A stretch of 64,000 nucleotides of DNA from CAIRDP01 sp037138335 (GCA_037138335.1 JBAXIO010000003.1:265263-329262), one strand, 5' to 3'. Shown: positions 53,527 through 62,792, counted from the stretch's first letter. Notes: generated by a model from the letters alone, not told the origin. Numbers and translations are program-made.

Positions 53527-54492
53527 TCAGAAAGCGGAACCCGGCACTTTATATCTCCTTCCCTGCCAGGTCCGGCGTTTCTCCAGTTCCTTCTCAATCC
53601 TCCTGAGCACTTCGTCATAGCGCAGCAGCCCCCAGTTATGGTCTTCGATATAACGTGGCGGCACTTCCCCTGCAAAGCGCTCAATTGAGATCTCCGGGCT
53701 AAGATGCTCAAGGAAGCTTATAATGAAATCAATATATGATTCCAGTGTGAACCGGTGGAAATCTGCAGGTCTTTCAATGAATTCCTTCTCCATCACGGTT
53801 CCCCTGATGAGCTGGAGCTGGTGGAACTTTACACTGTCGAGGGGCAGGGCCGAAATGAATTCAGCATATTTGTAAATCATTTCCGGTGTTTCACCCGGGA
53901 GGCCGAATATGAAATGGGCCCCTGTGCTGATCCCCATCGCATGGGTCTTAATTATTGCATCCACGCCTTCTTCCACGGTATGGCAACGGTTGATGCGCTG
54001 AAGTGTCCCATTATAGATTGACTCGATACCGAATTCCACCTGCACGAAATATTTACTTGTCAATGATGACAGGTAAAGGCGGATGTCATCGTCAATGCAA
54101 TCAGGCCTTGTGCCGAGTACAAGCCCAACCACGCCGGGACAGGAGAGGGCCTCTTCGTATTTTTCCTTCAGGACAGCAGGAGCCGCATATGTGTTCGAAT
54201 AAGGCTGGAAATAGGCGAGGAATTTATTTGCCCGCCGGTACCTGACTGCATGAAACTCCATCCCCAGCCTGATCTGTTCAGTGATTGAAGAGGTGCTTTC
54301 GCAATAGGAGGGGTTGAAGGCTTCATTGACGCAGTAAGTACAGCCCCCGCTCCCTTTGGATCCGTCACGGTTGGGACAGGTGAAGCCCGCATCAATAGCC
54401 AGTTTCTGCAGGCGTTCACCGAAAAGGGCTTTCATTTTCCAGGTATAGGAGTTATACCTGTGGGGCCCCCAGCTATGTGGTATTGAGTCCAA
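53527..54492 (-). CDS. Radical SAM protein of the TIGR01212 (YhcC-like) family
   Basis: 321 aa. The N-terminal C-P-N-R-D-G-S-K-G-S-G-G-C-T-Y-C motif (about 39-54) has the three Cys that bind the radical SAM 4Fe-4S cluster, with the wide first spacing typical of TIGR01212. S-A-Q-F-like segments are replaced by Y-F-Q-P-Y-S-N-T-Y-A-A, the family's other hallmark, and G-T-R-P-D-C follows. The substrate of this family is not established. It begins 6 nt after the stop of the peptide transporter gene and is likely co-transcribed with it. Confidence 0.9.
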   Translation of the reverse strand: MDSIPHSWGPHRYNSYTWKMKALFGERLQKLAIDAGFTCPNRDGSKGSGGCTYCVNEAFNPSYCESTSSITEQIRLGMEFHAVRYRRANKFLAYFQPYSNTYAAPAVLKEKYEEALSCPGVVGLVLGTRPDCIDDDIRLYLSSLTSKYFVQVEFGIESIYNGTLQRINRCHTVEEGVDAIIKTHAMGISTGAHFIFGLPGETPEMIYKYAEFISALPLDSVKFHQLQLIRGTVMEKEFIERPADFHRFTLESYIDFIISFLEHLSPEISIERFAGEVPPRYIEDHNWGLLRYDEVLRRIEKELEKRRTWQGRRYKVPGSAF

Positions 54493-54498
54493 AATGTT

Positions 54499-56166
54499 TT
54501 AGCTGGTTGTTGCGCGCTCCAGCTTTTTCAGGATTGAGAAAATGAAGATTGCCGATAGCAGGGTAAGGCAAACAAGAAGTAAAAAGAATTGCCAGATCTG
54601 CCATTTATCCCAGAATGGTCCAATGAAACCTGCCATGATATTGCCTATTGCCGTGGCCCCGAACCAGCCTCCCTGGGCCAGCCCTTTGTGCTGGGGAGGG
54701 GCGACCTTCGAAACGAAGGATATGCCGATGGGGCTGAGGAAAAGTTCTGCAACAGTGAGGGTGAAGTACATGCTGATAAGCCAGTAGGGTGAACGCAGGG
54801 TGTCTGAAACGCCCCCTTTGACAGCAAGATCAGCAGGGCTCATCAATCCCTGGGAAGCAATGATCATGATTATGAACCCGACTGCGGTTATAAGCATACC
54901 GAAGCCGATCTTCTTGGGTGAGGATGGCTCCTTCCCGCGCTTGTTGAGATATGCAAAGTACCCGATTACAATGGGAGTGAGGAACACAATAAAAATTGGG
55001 TTGAACTGCTGGAAGATCTCGGGCGATATTTTATTGCCTTCGGGCTGCAGCATGCTTATAGTGAAATAGGCCAGTATGAGGGAGCCGAGGGCAACTAAAC
55101 CTCCGATGATCTTTGTCTTTTTCGAATTCGATTTGCCGAAAAGTAGAACAAACCCCATAATTGCGATCAATAATGGAAGCAGTGTCGAGAGGTTAAAGAT
55201 TATCGCCGATCCCTTTGATATTGACGATACCGTATAATCCCTTGCAAAGATGGTAAGCGTAAATCCGTTTTGCTGGAAGGCCATCCAGAAGAACATAACC
55301 ACAAAGAAAACGAGGCCGAGGGCGACAAACCGGTCCTTGATCTGGCTTTTGGTAAGCACCACCAGGTTTGGATCCTTTGCGGCTTTCTGCTGCTTGTGGG
55401 TTACATCGGCGGTCTTGTAATATTTCCTGAAGCCGATAAAGATCAGTAAAGAGGCGATCATGCTTATGGCTGCAACACCGAAACCGGCATTGTATGCCTG
55501 CCCTATACTGTCGATATACTGCTGACAGAATGAAGTCAGGTCGGTGATCCTGCCCCCTGCCTGGGTATGCATGAACTGCTCGAGCTGGGCTGTGTTCTGA
55601 AGGGTGTGGTCAAGGTATTTGTGTGCAAGACTTGGAATAGCCGAATCATAAGTGAATCCTGCGCGGCCGAGTATCCAGTTGCGCATCCCGCCTGCGGCGC
55701 TGGGTGCAAAGAAGGCGCCTATGTTGATCCCCATGTAGAACAGGTTAAAGGCCGAGTCCCTGAGATGGCTGTATTTGGCTTCATCATACATATTGCCTAC
55801 CAGGGCCTGGAGGTTCCCTTTGAACAAGCCTGTCCCAAGGGCGATAACTGCAAGCGCGAAATACATGAAGTACACCCCGTTCCCCGGCACTGCCAGCAGG
55901 CCGTAGCCAAGGAACATGACTATGATCCCGCAAATGATGGTTTTGCCGTATCCTAAAATATTGTCGGAAATATACCCGCCCAGGAGTGGCAGAAAATAAA
56001 CCCCGAAGAGGAAAAACCCGTAAACACGGCCTGCCTCTGAAGTGGTCCATCCAAACTTCGATTGAAGATAAAGTAAAAAGATTGCGAGCATGGTGTAATA
56101 GCCGAATCGCTCGCCCATATTGGCAAAGAAAGCCACGAAAAGCCCTTTTGGATGTCCTTTGAACAT
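54499..56166 (-). CDS. POT-family proton-dependent peptide transporter
   Basis: Inner-membrane major-facilitator transporter for di- and tripeptides, 555 aa, about 14 helices. The family motif F-F-A-N-M-G-E-R-F-G-Y-Y is near residue 13 and contains the ExxERFxYY-like proton site. A large extramembrane loop (about 180-235) is inserted midway. The ATG at 56166 was chosen because the canonical promoter at 56214-56243 lies inside the longer in-frame extension, which does not look like family sequence. Confidence 0.92.
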   Translation of the reverse strand: MFKGHPKGLFVAFFANMGERFGYYTMLAIFLLYLQSKFGWTTSEAGRVYGFFLFGVYFLPLLGGYISDNILGYGKTIICGIIVMFLGYGLLAVPGNGVYFMYFALAVIALGTGLFKGNLQALVGNMYDEAKYSHLRDSAFNLFYMGINIGAFFAPSAAGGMRNWILGRAGFTYDSAIPSLAHKYLDHTLQNTAQLEQFMHTQAGGRITDLTSFCQQYIDSIGQAYNAGFGVAAISMIASLLIFIGFRKYYKTADVTHKQQKAAKDPNLVVLTKSQIKDRFVALGLVFFVVMFFWMAFQQNGFTLTIFARDYTVSSISKGSAIIFNLSTLLPLLIAIMGFVLLFGKSNSKKTKIIGGLVALGSLILAYFTISMLQPEGNKISPEIFQQFNPIFIVFLTPIVIGYFAYLNKRGKEPSSPKKIGFGMLITAVGFIIMIIASQGLMSPADLAVKGGVSDTLRSPYWLISMYFTLTVAELFLSPIGISFVSKVAPPQHKGLAQGGWFGATAIGNIMAGFIGPFWDKWQIWQFFLLLVCLTLLSAIFIFSILKKLERATTS

Positions 56167-56213
56167 AAAACTTGTTGTTTTGTAAATACTAAATCGGTTC
56201 AGGTCGTTACCTG

Positions 56214-56243
56214 CAAATGTAAAGATTTTTTTTTCCCGGCAAA
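56214..56243 (-). promoter_or_regulatory. Canonical Bacteroidota promoter (TTTG-N18-TACATTTG)
   Basis: On the minus strand, TTTG (56243-56240), 18 nt, then TACATTTG (56221-56214): both consensus elements at the expected spacing. It is the clearest promoter in the window. Transcription would start near 56207, about 40 nt before the transporter ATG. Confidence 0.75.
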
Positions 56244-56319
56244 CCCCCTTTAAAGCTCCTCTTCTGATTTGTTTCATAATATTGTAATAAATTGAACCAT
56301 ATATCGTCTAAAGCTTAAG

Positions 56320-56835
56320 ATGAACCTCCAGGACTTCAATACAAAAGTCTATCCCTTAAAGGACAAGATCTTCCGTTTTGCCAAAAGGATGCTTGGGCAA
56401 AACGAGGAAGCGGAGGACCTGGTCCAGGAAGTGTTCATCAGGATGTGGAAAATACGTGAAAAGCTGGATGAATACAGGAGCCTTGAAGCACTTGCAATGG
56501 TCACAACCAAAAACCTTTGCCTCGATAAACTGAAAGCCCGGAAATTCCCGATGGAAAGCTTTAACGACCAGCGCCAGTTCATTGAAACTATTGCGGAAGA
56601 ACTTCGGCCCGATCATTCCGATCTTGTAAGCGGGGTCAAAGAAGCAATGAATGCCCTGACCCAGCAGGCAAGGATTATCGTTCACCTGAGGGATATTGAA
56701 GGGTATGAGTTTGATGAGATCTCCGAAGTGACAGGGATGGAGGAAAACGCAGTACGAGTGGCACTTTCGAGGGCACGTAAACGCATCCGCGAGATTCTGA
56801 TAAATAATAAGAGATATGAATATCAAAGAAATTGA
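56320..56835 (+). CDS. ECF RNA polymerase sigma factor
   Basis: 171 aa extracytoplasmic-function sigma factor. Region 2 includes E-D-L-V-Q-E-V-F-I-R-M-W, which binds core polymerase and the -10 element. Region 4 has the helix-turn-helix segment E-I-S-E-V-T-G-M-E-E-N-A-V-R-V-A-L-S-R-A-R-K. No regulatory extension is present. It overlaps the anti-sigma-like gene by 20 nt. The three-gene set ends at a strong terminator. Confidence 0.94.
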   Translation: MNLQDFNTKVYPLKDKIFRFAKRMLGQNEEAEDLVQEVFIRMWKIREKLDEYRSLEALAMVTTKNLCLDKLKARKFPMESFNDQRQFIETIAEELRPDHSDLVSGVKEAMNALTQQARIIVHLRDIEGYEFDEISEVTGMEENAVRVALSRARKRIREILINNKRYEYQRN

Positions 56836-57388
56836 AGGACTCCTTGACAGGTACTATGAGGGAGAAACCTCGCTTGAAGAGGAGCAGAAGCTGAAAGACT
56901 TCTTCCTGCAGGATGAGGTCCCTGAAACCCTTCGCCAGCACCAGCCTTTGTTCAGGTTTCTTATTTCGGAAGCCAAGCTTACACTCAGCGAAGAAAACCA
57001 GGAGGCAAGCCTGGACCGCAGGATTGAGAGATACCGGGGCGAAACTTCTGTTTTAAGTGTGCACCCGGGTAAGAAGAGGCTCTACTACCTCAGCGCTATG
57101 GCTGCAGGCCTGGTATTACTGATCGGCCTTGTGTTTTTAATCAGGAACGAAGCCGGCAGGAAGGGTTATATGGAAAATACCCGGCCTTCAACGGAACTTG
57201 CCTACAACCAAACAAAGCAGGCCATCCTCATGGTTTCAGTCGGGCTCAACACCGGCCTGGATGAAGTTCAGCGCCTGAAAACACTGGATAATGCTATGGG
57301 ACAAATTCAAAGGATCAACAAATTCTATAATTATCAAACCCAATTTATCAACCCGGAACGGATGCAAGATCCTTCCACAAACAAATAA
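56816..57388 (+). CDS. Anti-sigma-factor-like single-pass membrane protein
   Basis: 190 aa. An N-terminal cytoplasmic helical segment (1-75, I-E-G-L-L-D-R-Y-Y-E-G-E-T-S-L-E-E-E, common in Bacteroidota anti-sigma neighbours) is followed by one membrane helix (about 90-110, A-M-A-A-G-L-V-L-L-I-G-L-V-F). A periplasmic helical tail completes it. The zinc-binding HxxxCxxC motif of classical ZAS anti-sigma factors is absent. The role as sigma inhibitor is inferred from the 20-nt overlap with the sigma gene. Confidence 0.75.
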   Translation: MNIKEIEGLLDRYYEGETSLEEEQKLKDFFLQDEVPETLRQHQPLFRFLISEAKLTLSEENQEASLDRRIERYRGETSVLSVHPGKKRLYYLSAMAAGLVLLIGLVFLIRNEAGRKGYMENTRPSTELAYNQTKQAILMVSVGLNTGLDEVQRLKTLDNAMGQIQRINKFYNYQTQFINPERMQDPSTNK

Positions 57389-57392
57389 AACA

Positions 57393-57962
57393 ATGAAAAC
57401 AAGAACCATCACATTACTGTTTGCAGCATTCCTTATACCTGTTCTAATGAATGCCCAGAGTCCGCTCGATAAGGTTTTTACCAAGTATTCGGGCCAGGAC
57501 AAATTTACCACCGTAAACATTTCAAAGGAAATGTTTACCCAGATACTGGCGATGACCGCCAGCCAGAATGACTCGTCTTCCAGGGAAATGAAGGGTATTA
57601 TTGAAAAACTCACCGGGCTGAAGGTCATTACCTATGAAATAGACACAACCGATTATACCAAGGCAGTTTCCATTTACAATGAATGGGCCGGGGTTTTTCC
57701 TGCTTCCGCTTATAAAGAACTGATGGCGGTCACAGAAGGCCGCGATAATTATAAGTTTATGACCAAACAGGATGCCGATGGCAAGATCAGCGAAATGGTT
57801 ATGCTGATGAAAGGCAAGAAAGAGCTCGTAGTGCTCAGCCTCACCGGGGTTATCGATATGTCAAACGTTTCCAAGATATCACGGTCCATGGGAATACACG
57901 GGATGGAAGGTTTTCAGCATATGCGCCCCCACCGCCAGGGTCCACCTCCCGATAAAAAATAA
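57393..57962 (+). CDS. DUF4252 secreted protein
   Basis: 189 aa from the ATG at 57393, which begins a signal peptide (cleaved near A-Q-S, residue 21). The body (about 25-170) matches DUF4252, a family found almost only in Bacteroidota and often beside ECF sigma/anti-sigma pairs. S-G-Q-D-K-F-T-T-V-N-I-S-K-E-M-F is characteristic. The C-terminus is a His/Pro/Gln-rich tail (Q-H-M-R-P-H-R-Q-G-P-P-P-D) that might bind metal. Function unknown. It is possibly an envelope-stress signal or effector. Confidence 0.82.
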   Translation: MKTRTITLLFAAFLIPVLMNAQSPLDKVFTKYSGQDKFTTVNISKEMFTQILAMTASQNDSSSREMKGIIEKLTGLKVITYEIDTTDYTKAVSIYNEWAGVFPASAYKELMAVTEGRDNYKFMTKQDADGKISEMVMLMKGKKELVVLSLTGVIDMSNVSKISRSMGIHGMEGFQHMRPHRQGPPPDKK

Positions 57963-57990
57963 TAAAACCAGTGAAACTTAATTCACGGGA

Positions 57991-58023
57991 ACGGCCTGGT
58001 GTGATCACCGGGCCGTTTTTTTT
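57991..58023 (+). terminator. Intrinsic terminator after the sigma operon
   Basis: ACGGCCTGGTG (57991-58001), 4-nt loop, CACCGGGCCGT (58006-58016): an 11-bp GC-rich stem with one G-T wobble, followed by a run of eight T (58016-58023). Its tail overlaps the stop codon of the convergent gene at 58022. Confidence 0.9.
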
Positions 58024-60118
58024 ACATCCTGATCTCAAGCTGGGAAGTAAGATCCAGCTTCCAGTTTGCATCGATCCGGTCAAGGCCGCTGCTGATGATG
58101 TTCCTGTCACTGTACCTCGTGAGGCCGGCTTTGAAACTGAAAACCAGATGGCGCCCGGCCGGGTAACGCAAAAAAGTGCAGACCCTGATTCCACGCCCGT
58201 AATATGAAGGCATAGAATACCCGTAAAGAACATCCGGTTCATAGGCCCATATCCTGGAGTCGTATTGGGGGCAGTCAAACACCGAATACCTGAAAAAAAT
58301 CCTTAAGGGGATTTTTAATGCCTTCACTGATATGTCCTGAAACATTAACCAGCCCGGGGTCCCCTGCTTAACTCCCTGCCCTGATTTTTTGACTTCCACC
58401 CGGCTTTCAAGGCTTACCGCCTGGGAAACAATCCAGTTCAACTGCACACGGAAATCAGTTGTTTGCCCTATCCCTGGTATGCGAACCAAAGCCTCATCAT
58501 CATTCACATTGGTTTCACCTGAAGAATACATATACCGTAATACAATATTCAGGCTCTTATTCATTGGCCAGGTAAGCATTGCACCCGCCTCCTTCCCGGA
58601 AGTCGGCATGTTGACCTGGTATTTTGCCCATGGGAAACTGCAAAAATCAGCGAAAAGGCTGAGATTAAAATGGTAAGGCAGGCTTGCCGAAATGCTGATA
58701 TACCAGCCTCTTTCATTCGAACTATTGGAATTACGGCTGAAACAGTTTGAATACAGGTTCTGGAAGCTGCAGGGATAGTCCCTGTAAAGAAGGACCCCGC
58801 TGAGCCTTGGGTCCGGATTAAAATTCAGGGCAGAGACCCAGGCAAAACTGCCATTGGCGCAGCGGCTGATTTCACCCGATATCCTTATAAACCTGTAAAA
58901 CACGTTGACGTCGGCCCCCGTTACAAAGTTCCTCTTCCCCGAAAATGCAAAATGGTTGTAAAGCTCAGGCCGGGGCTTCAAATCTGCCCCCAGGGAGACC
59001 GAATAAGCTGTTATGCCAAGGCTGAAGAAATTGCCCCTGAAACCGAGGTTCCCCCCGAAAATGAACTCTGAAACTTTCCCTTTTTTAACGATCTCTGCCT
59101 CCGTCCTATGATACCCGGTAGTCACGAAAGAGCTGAATGATACCGCCCTGCCGCTTGCAGTATTAGTTTCAATCACATTGGCATCCCTTTTCTTGAAGGA
59201 ACAGATCCCGCTGAGGGTGAAGCGGCCGGCTCCTATGCTGATGGCAATTCCCTTTAACAAGGTACTTTCCGAAATTGACTGGGTTGGCCTGATCCCTCCC
59301 CGGGCAAAGAATTCCTGGTTAAAACCGGGATAGAGCCCGAACGAACCAGCGGTATTGAAAGTCAGGCCCAGCCCCCATCCTGCCCTGAAATTGCCAAGGA
59401 TCAGGCGTTTCAATATACTCCGCCCTGAATAACTGATATAAGCTGAATAATAATCCATCCCGTTCTTCTGCCCCCCGGCGAAAAATTGTTCTCCGGCATC
59501 CTTGTCGCCTGAAAATCCTGCTGCAAGCTTTTCACCGAAGCTATAAGCATACCTGAAACTTATCCCGTATGGATTGCCGGGATAATAATTTGTGCTCCCC
59601 GTTTCTTTACAGGTATTCGCCGACAGGTAACCCTGGGACCTCGGAAAGACCGTCGAGGCAGAGATCAACATATCATTCTTCCCGTATTTTGCAAGGTTCT
59701 TTAAGGTTAATCGGGGCGATTGTGAAACCCTCGGAAAACTGATAAAGGGGGTGATTTTCATTACTAAGGTCGAATCAAACCCTTGCACCGAAAGCAACTC
59801 AAAAACCGAAAACACCTCCCCATACTCCTTGAGGTAATCCAAAAGATTTTTACGCTGCAATGAATTCAAAAAGGGTATCCTCATCAGATCTTCTTCTGCC
59901 CCAGTGTTAAGGTTCACCGGCTTTGCCTTCATCTCATCCTGTTCTTCCATGAGCATCCTCACCTCGTTTTCACTTTCCGGTTCCCGGTTAAGTTCTTCAA
60001 GGTTCTCAGCCGTCCATTGGAAAGGTTCCGACTGGGCAGATGCTGTAATGCCGCAATTCAGGACAAAAAACGCCAGATAAAGGCATCCGGCCACCAACTT
60101 AGCTATACTTATCTTCAT
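58022..60118 (-). CDS. Helix-hairpin-helix protein with outer-membrane beta-barrel-like C-terminus
   Basis: 698 aa. A signal peptide (1-29) is followed by a charged stretch and then helix-hairpin-helix motifs (about 67-135: P-V-N-L-N-T-G-A-E-E-D-L-M-R-I-P-F-L, then F-E-L-L-S-V-Q-G-F). These resemble ComEA-type DNA-binding modules. From about 140 to the end it is rich in alternating aromatic/polar strands like an outer-membrane barrel. The last residues (L-E-I-R-M) lack the usual terminal Phe. The start overlaps the upstream gene by ATGA. Function is not established. DNA uptake or protein scaffolding are possibilities. Confidence 0.7.
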   Translation of the reverse strand: MKISIAKLVAGCLYLAFFVLNCGITASAQSEPFQWTAENLEELNREPESENEVRMLMEEQDEMKAKPVNLNTGAEEDLMRIPFLNSLQRKNLLDYLKEYGEVFSVFELLSVQGFDSTLVMKITPFISFPRVSQSPRLTLKNLAKYGKNDMLISASTVFPRSQGYLSANTCKETGSTNYYPGNPYGISFRYAYSFGEKLAAGFSGDKDAGEQFFAGGQKNGMDYYSAYISYSGRSILKRLILGNFRAGWGLGLTFNTAGSFGLYPGFNQEFFARGGIRPTQSISESTLLKGIAISIGAGRFTLSGICSFKKRDANVIETNTASGRAVSFSSFVTTGYHRTEAEIVKKGKVSEFIFGGNLGFRGNFFSLGITAYSVSLGADLKPRPELYNHFAFSGKRNFVTGADVNVFYRFIRISGEISRCANGSFAWVSALNFNPDPRLSGVLLYRDYPCSFQNLYSNCFSRNSNSSNERGWYISISASLPYHFNLSLFADFCSFPWAKYQVNMPTSGKEAGAMLTWPMNKSLNIVLRYMYSSGETNVNDDEALVRIPGIGQTTDFRVQLNWIVSQAVSLESRVEVKKSGQGVKQGTPGWLMFQDISVKALKIPLRIFFRYSVFDCPQYDSRIWAYEPDVLYGYSMPSYYGRGIRVCTFLRYPAGRHLVFSFKAGLTRYSDRNIISSGLDRIDANWKLDLTSQLEIRM

Positions 60119-60990
60119 TGTCTGCGGATGTGAGCCTCCTGCTTCCCCAGAAGGTACTGGATTGAGACTGCCGGACTGAATCCCAGCACCTGGTTGTATT
60201 CGGATGCAAAGTCAAGAGAAAAGCGCTTAATCTGGATGCCTGCCCCTATGCTCAGGCGAAAGGGCGTGGTCGCTACCCCTGCCCTTGCCGAAAGTATCCC
60301 CGCAAACCGGCATTCGGCACCTATCCTTGCACAGACGCTGCTTACAGGATCCTTCTCCACTTCGGCCGAGACCATTAAAGCATCAGTGAAATTGTAGGCA
60401 ATCCCAAGCCTGATCAAGCATGCAAGGGATTCCCCGGAGAAAGTATTTATTTTCACCGGTACCGGGTTGACCAGGTGAAATCCAATTGACAGTTGCTTTG
60501 AAGGGCGGAACTGCAAGCCCGCCTCGCAGTTGATAATGCTTTTTGAACCATACCCGTCGCCAAACCGGAAACTGTAATAACTCAGTTGTATCCCTGCCGA
60601 GAATCGCTTTCCGAATTTTCTTGCATACCCGGCAGCGGTTTTCATTTCAATGTATCCACCGGTCCCGAAATGCTGGAATACAAATGAAAATGCACCCGGT
60701 TTCAGGCAGGCGGAGAACACCATGGCCTTATATGATAATTCCTTTACCATGAAACGGTTCTCAAAATATACCCCGCAGATCATACCATTGTTGAATGCAT
60801 TGCCGGCCTGGTTGTTGGCTGCCGACCACTGATCGCTGAGTGCTGCCGAAATACCCCCCAGCCCGGAAGCCCTGCCTCCCAGGGGCCTGTACCCCCCGGC
60901 AGCCATTCCCCCGGCCGGAAAGACCAGGGTCCCAATCACCAGGCAGGCCAGGAACATTTTCAAAATCCTTATTACCCCGATCCCGTTCAT
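60115..60990 (-). CDS. PorV/PorQ-like outer-membrane protein
   Basis: 291 aa from the ATG at 60990 (the next upstream codon is GTG). A signal peptide (to about residue 30, A-G-G-M-A-A-G-G) is followed by Y-R-P-L-G-G-R-A-S-G-L-G-G-I-S-A-A-L-S-D-Q-W-S-A-A-N-N-Q-A-G. That segment resembles the N-terminus of FadL-fold proteins, which include PorV and PorQ of the type IX system. The rest is barrel-like strands. It is translationally coupled (ATGA) to the helix-hairpin-helix barrel gene. It is shorter than PorV, so assignment to that family is tentative. Confidence 0.55.
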   Translation of the reverse strand: MNGIGVIRILKMFLACLVIGTLVFPAGGMAAGGYRPLGGRASGLGGISAALSDQWSAANNQAGNAFNNGMICGVYFENRFMVKELSYKAMVFSACLKPGAFSFVFQHFGTGGYIEMKTAAGYARKFGKRFSAGIQLSYYSFRFGDGYGSKSIINCEAGLQFRPSKQLSIGFHLVNPVPVKINTFSGESLACLIRLGIAYNFTDALMVSAEVEKDPVSSVCARIGAECRFAGILSARAGVATTPFRLSIGAGIQIKRFSLDFASEYNQVLGFSPAVSIQYLLGKQEAHIRRQ

Positions 60991-61148
60991 CACGCTATAA
61001 CCTTATCATGTTCATTTCTCCTTAATCCGCCATCTTTGAAAAAGTAATACGTCCAAAGGGGGGAGATTACCGAAAATCTCATCCGCATACATGAATTTTA
61101 AGTAATTTTCGGGTTTAATTGTTGTCAAACCACGAGAGCTGCCATTGA

Positions 61149-61649
61149 ATGAGCATCATCCTGAGGAAAGCTGAGGAAAAGGACCTGCCTGCTGTTGTTG
61201 AGATCCTGAATCACGGGATTAAAACGAGGCATTCGGTGGGATACAATACAAGCCAGTCGGAACCTGAAATGCGGGATTGGTTTGAAGAACATTTGAAAGT
61301 TGAAAGGTACCCTGTTATGGTGGCAGAGGAAGAGGGGAAGGTTACCGGATGGATAAGCCTGAGCCCTTACCGCAAAGGGAGGGAGGCGTTCAACCGCACG
61401 GGGGAAATCAGCGCCTACATACATGAAGATCATTTCAGGACCGGGATCGGGCAGAAGCTTCTCGACCATATGCTGTTGTTTGCAGGTGGTATGGGCTTCA
61501 GGATCATTTTTGCGATTGTCCTTGACAGGAATGCCCCGAGTATTAAATTGCTTGAGAAAAACGGTTTTGAGCGATGGGCCTTTCTTCCTGAAGTAGCTGA
61601 AATTGACGGCATTCTCTTAAATCATTTATATTTTGGTAAAAGACTGTAG
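61149..61649 (+). CDS. GNAT acetyltransferase (phosphinothricin-acetyltransferase-like)
   Basis: 166 aa single GNAT domain. The opening I-I-L-R-K-A-E-E-K-D-L-P-A-V-V-E-I-L-N and the strand G-E-I-S-A-Y-I-H-E-D-H-F-R-T-G-I-G-Q-K-L-L match the acetyl-CoA-binding motif A of the Pat/YncA-like subgroup. Substrate unknown. It begins a four-gene plus-strand set; the next acetyltransferase starts 9 nt after its stop. Confidence 0.88.
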   Translation: MSIILRKAEEKDLPAVVEILNHGIKTRHSVGYNTSQSEPEMRDWFEEHLKVERYPVMVAEEEGKVTGWISLSPYRKGREAFNRTGEISAYIHEDHFRTGIGQKLLDHMLLFAGGMGFRIIFAIVLDRNAPSIKLLEKNGFERWAFLPEVAEIDGILLNHLYFGKRL

Positions 61650-61658
61650 CAGAACAAG

Positions 61659-62231
61659 ATGGGAACAAACACAGGATCTCTGAAATTATTGGTGGACTCA
61701 ATCCCCGGGATGCCGGTCTCACTGAGGCCGTGGAACAATTCCGATGTGCATTCCCTCTTGAAGTACGCAAATAATAAAGCCATTGCCGATAACCTCCGCG
61801 ACGCCTTTCCCTATCCTTATACACAAAAAGACGCTTTGCGTTTCCTTGAAATAGCTGTGTCGAGCGACCCCCATATTTTAATTCTGGCGATTGACAGCAG
61901 GGGAGAGGCCATCGGAAGTGTCGGGGCAACCCTCAAAGAGGATGTTTACAGGAAAAACGTGGAGATCGGTTACTGGCTGGCTCAACCGCTCTGGGGCAGG
62001 GGAATCATTACGGAGGTGATCAGGACGTTCATTTCTCACCTTTGGCTCACATACGATATCCATCGCATTTATGCTGAGCCCTTTGCAAACAACCTTGCTT
62101 CGCGAAAGGCCCTTGAAAAGGCAGGTTTCAGGTGCGAAGCTGTTTTCAAAGAGAACATCATGAAAAACGGGAGTTATCTTGACAGTTGTATTTATTCAAT
62201 GCTGAGGGAGGGGCTGCCTCATGCCGGTTGA
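61659..62231 (+). CDS. GNAT acetyltransferase, RimJ/RimL-like
   Basis: 190 aa. The opening V-S-L-R-P-W-N-N-S-D and the coenzyme A motif Y-W-L-A-Q-P-L-W-G-R-G-I-I-T-E are characteristic of the RimJ/RimL group, which acetylates protein N-termini or small amines. N-L-A-S-R-K-A-L-E-K-A-G-F is the conserved C-terminal segment. It overlaps the DUF1697 gene by 11 nt. Confidence 0.88.
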   Translation: MGTNTGSLKLLVDSIPGMPVSLRPWNNSDVHSLLKYANNKAIADNLRDAFPYPYTQKDALRFLEIAVSSDPHILILAIDSRGEAIGSVGATLKEDVYRKNVEIGYWLAQPLWGRGIITEVIRTFISHLWLTYDIHRIYAEPFANNLASRKALEKAGFRCEAVFKENIMKNGSYLDSCIYSMLREGLPHAG

Positions 62232-62760
62232 AAGATATGTTGCCTTCCTCAGGGGGATCAATGTCGGGGGCAAAAAAGTGGTTTTAATGGAAGAACTTAA
62301 CGGCATCTTCTCTAAAGCTGGATTTACAGGCGTGAAAACACTGATCCAGAGCGGGAATGTGATTTTTAATGTTCCTGCGGATGAGGTGGATGGACTTAAA
62401 CAAAGGGTGGAGGATATATTATTACAGGGACTTGGATTCAATGTCGAAGTTTTTCTCCTTCCTTTTGCTGAAATTCCGCTGATGCTTGACGCCAGCCCTT
62501 TTGGCGAGCGGCGGAAAGATAAAAAGATCAAATATTACGTAAGCCTGCTGTCAGGACAGCCCGGAAAAGGACTAAAGCTGCCGCTGTTCTCAGAAAAGAA
62601 AGATCTTGAACTCGTCAGGATTGACGGTAATACAGTCTATGTTATCAGCCATGAAATAAACGGAAGTTTCGGATTCCCTAATAATTTTATTGAAAAAATC
62701 ACCGGGTTCACAGCCACAACCAGGAACTGGAATACCCTGGAAAAGCTGGCAAAAGTGTAA
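62221..62760 (+). CDS. DUF1697 family protein
   Basis: 179 aa, full length for the family. The N-terminal Y-V-A-F-L-R-G-I-N-V-G-G and L-I-Q-S-G-N-V-I-F motifs are its hallmark. Cytoplasmic, function unknown. It overlaps the preceding acetyltransferase by 11 nt and lies 32 nt before the DUF2461 gene. Confidence 0.9.
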   Translation: MPVERYVAFLRGINVGGKKVVLMEELNGIFSKAGFTGVKTLIQSGNVIFNVPADEVDGLKQRVEDILLQGLGFNVEVFLLPFAEIPLMLDASPFGERRKDKKIKYYVSLLSGQPGKGLKLPLFSEKKDLELVRIDGNTVYVISHEINGSFGFPNNFIEKITGFTATTRNWNTLEKLAKV

Positions 62761-62792
62761 ACCGGAAAACAGAACCTTAAAAACGAAGTACC

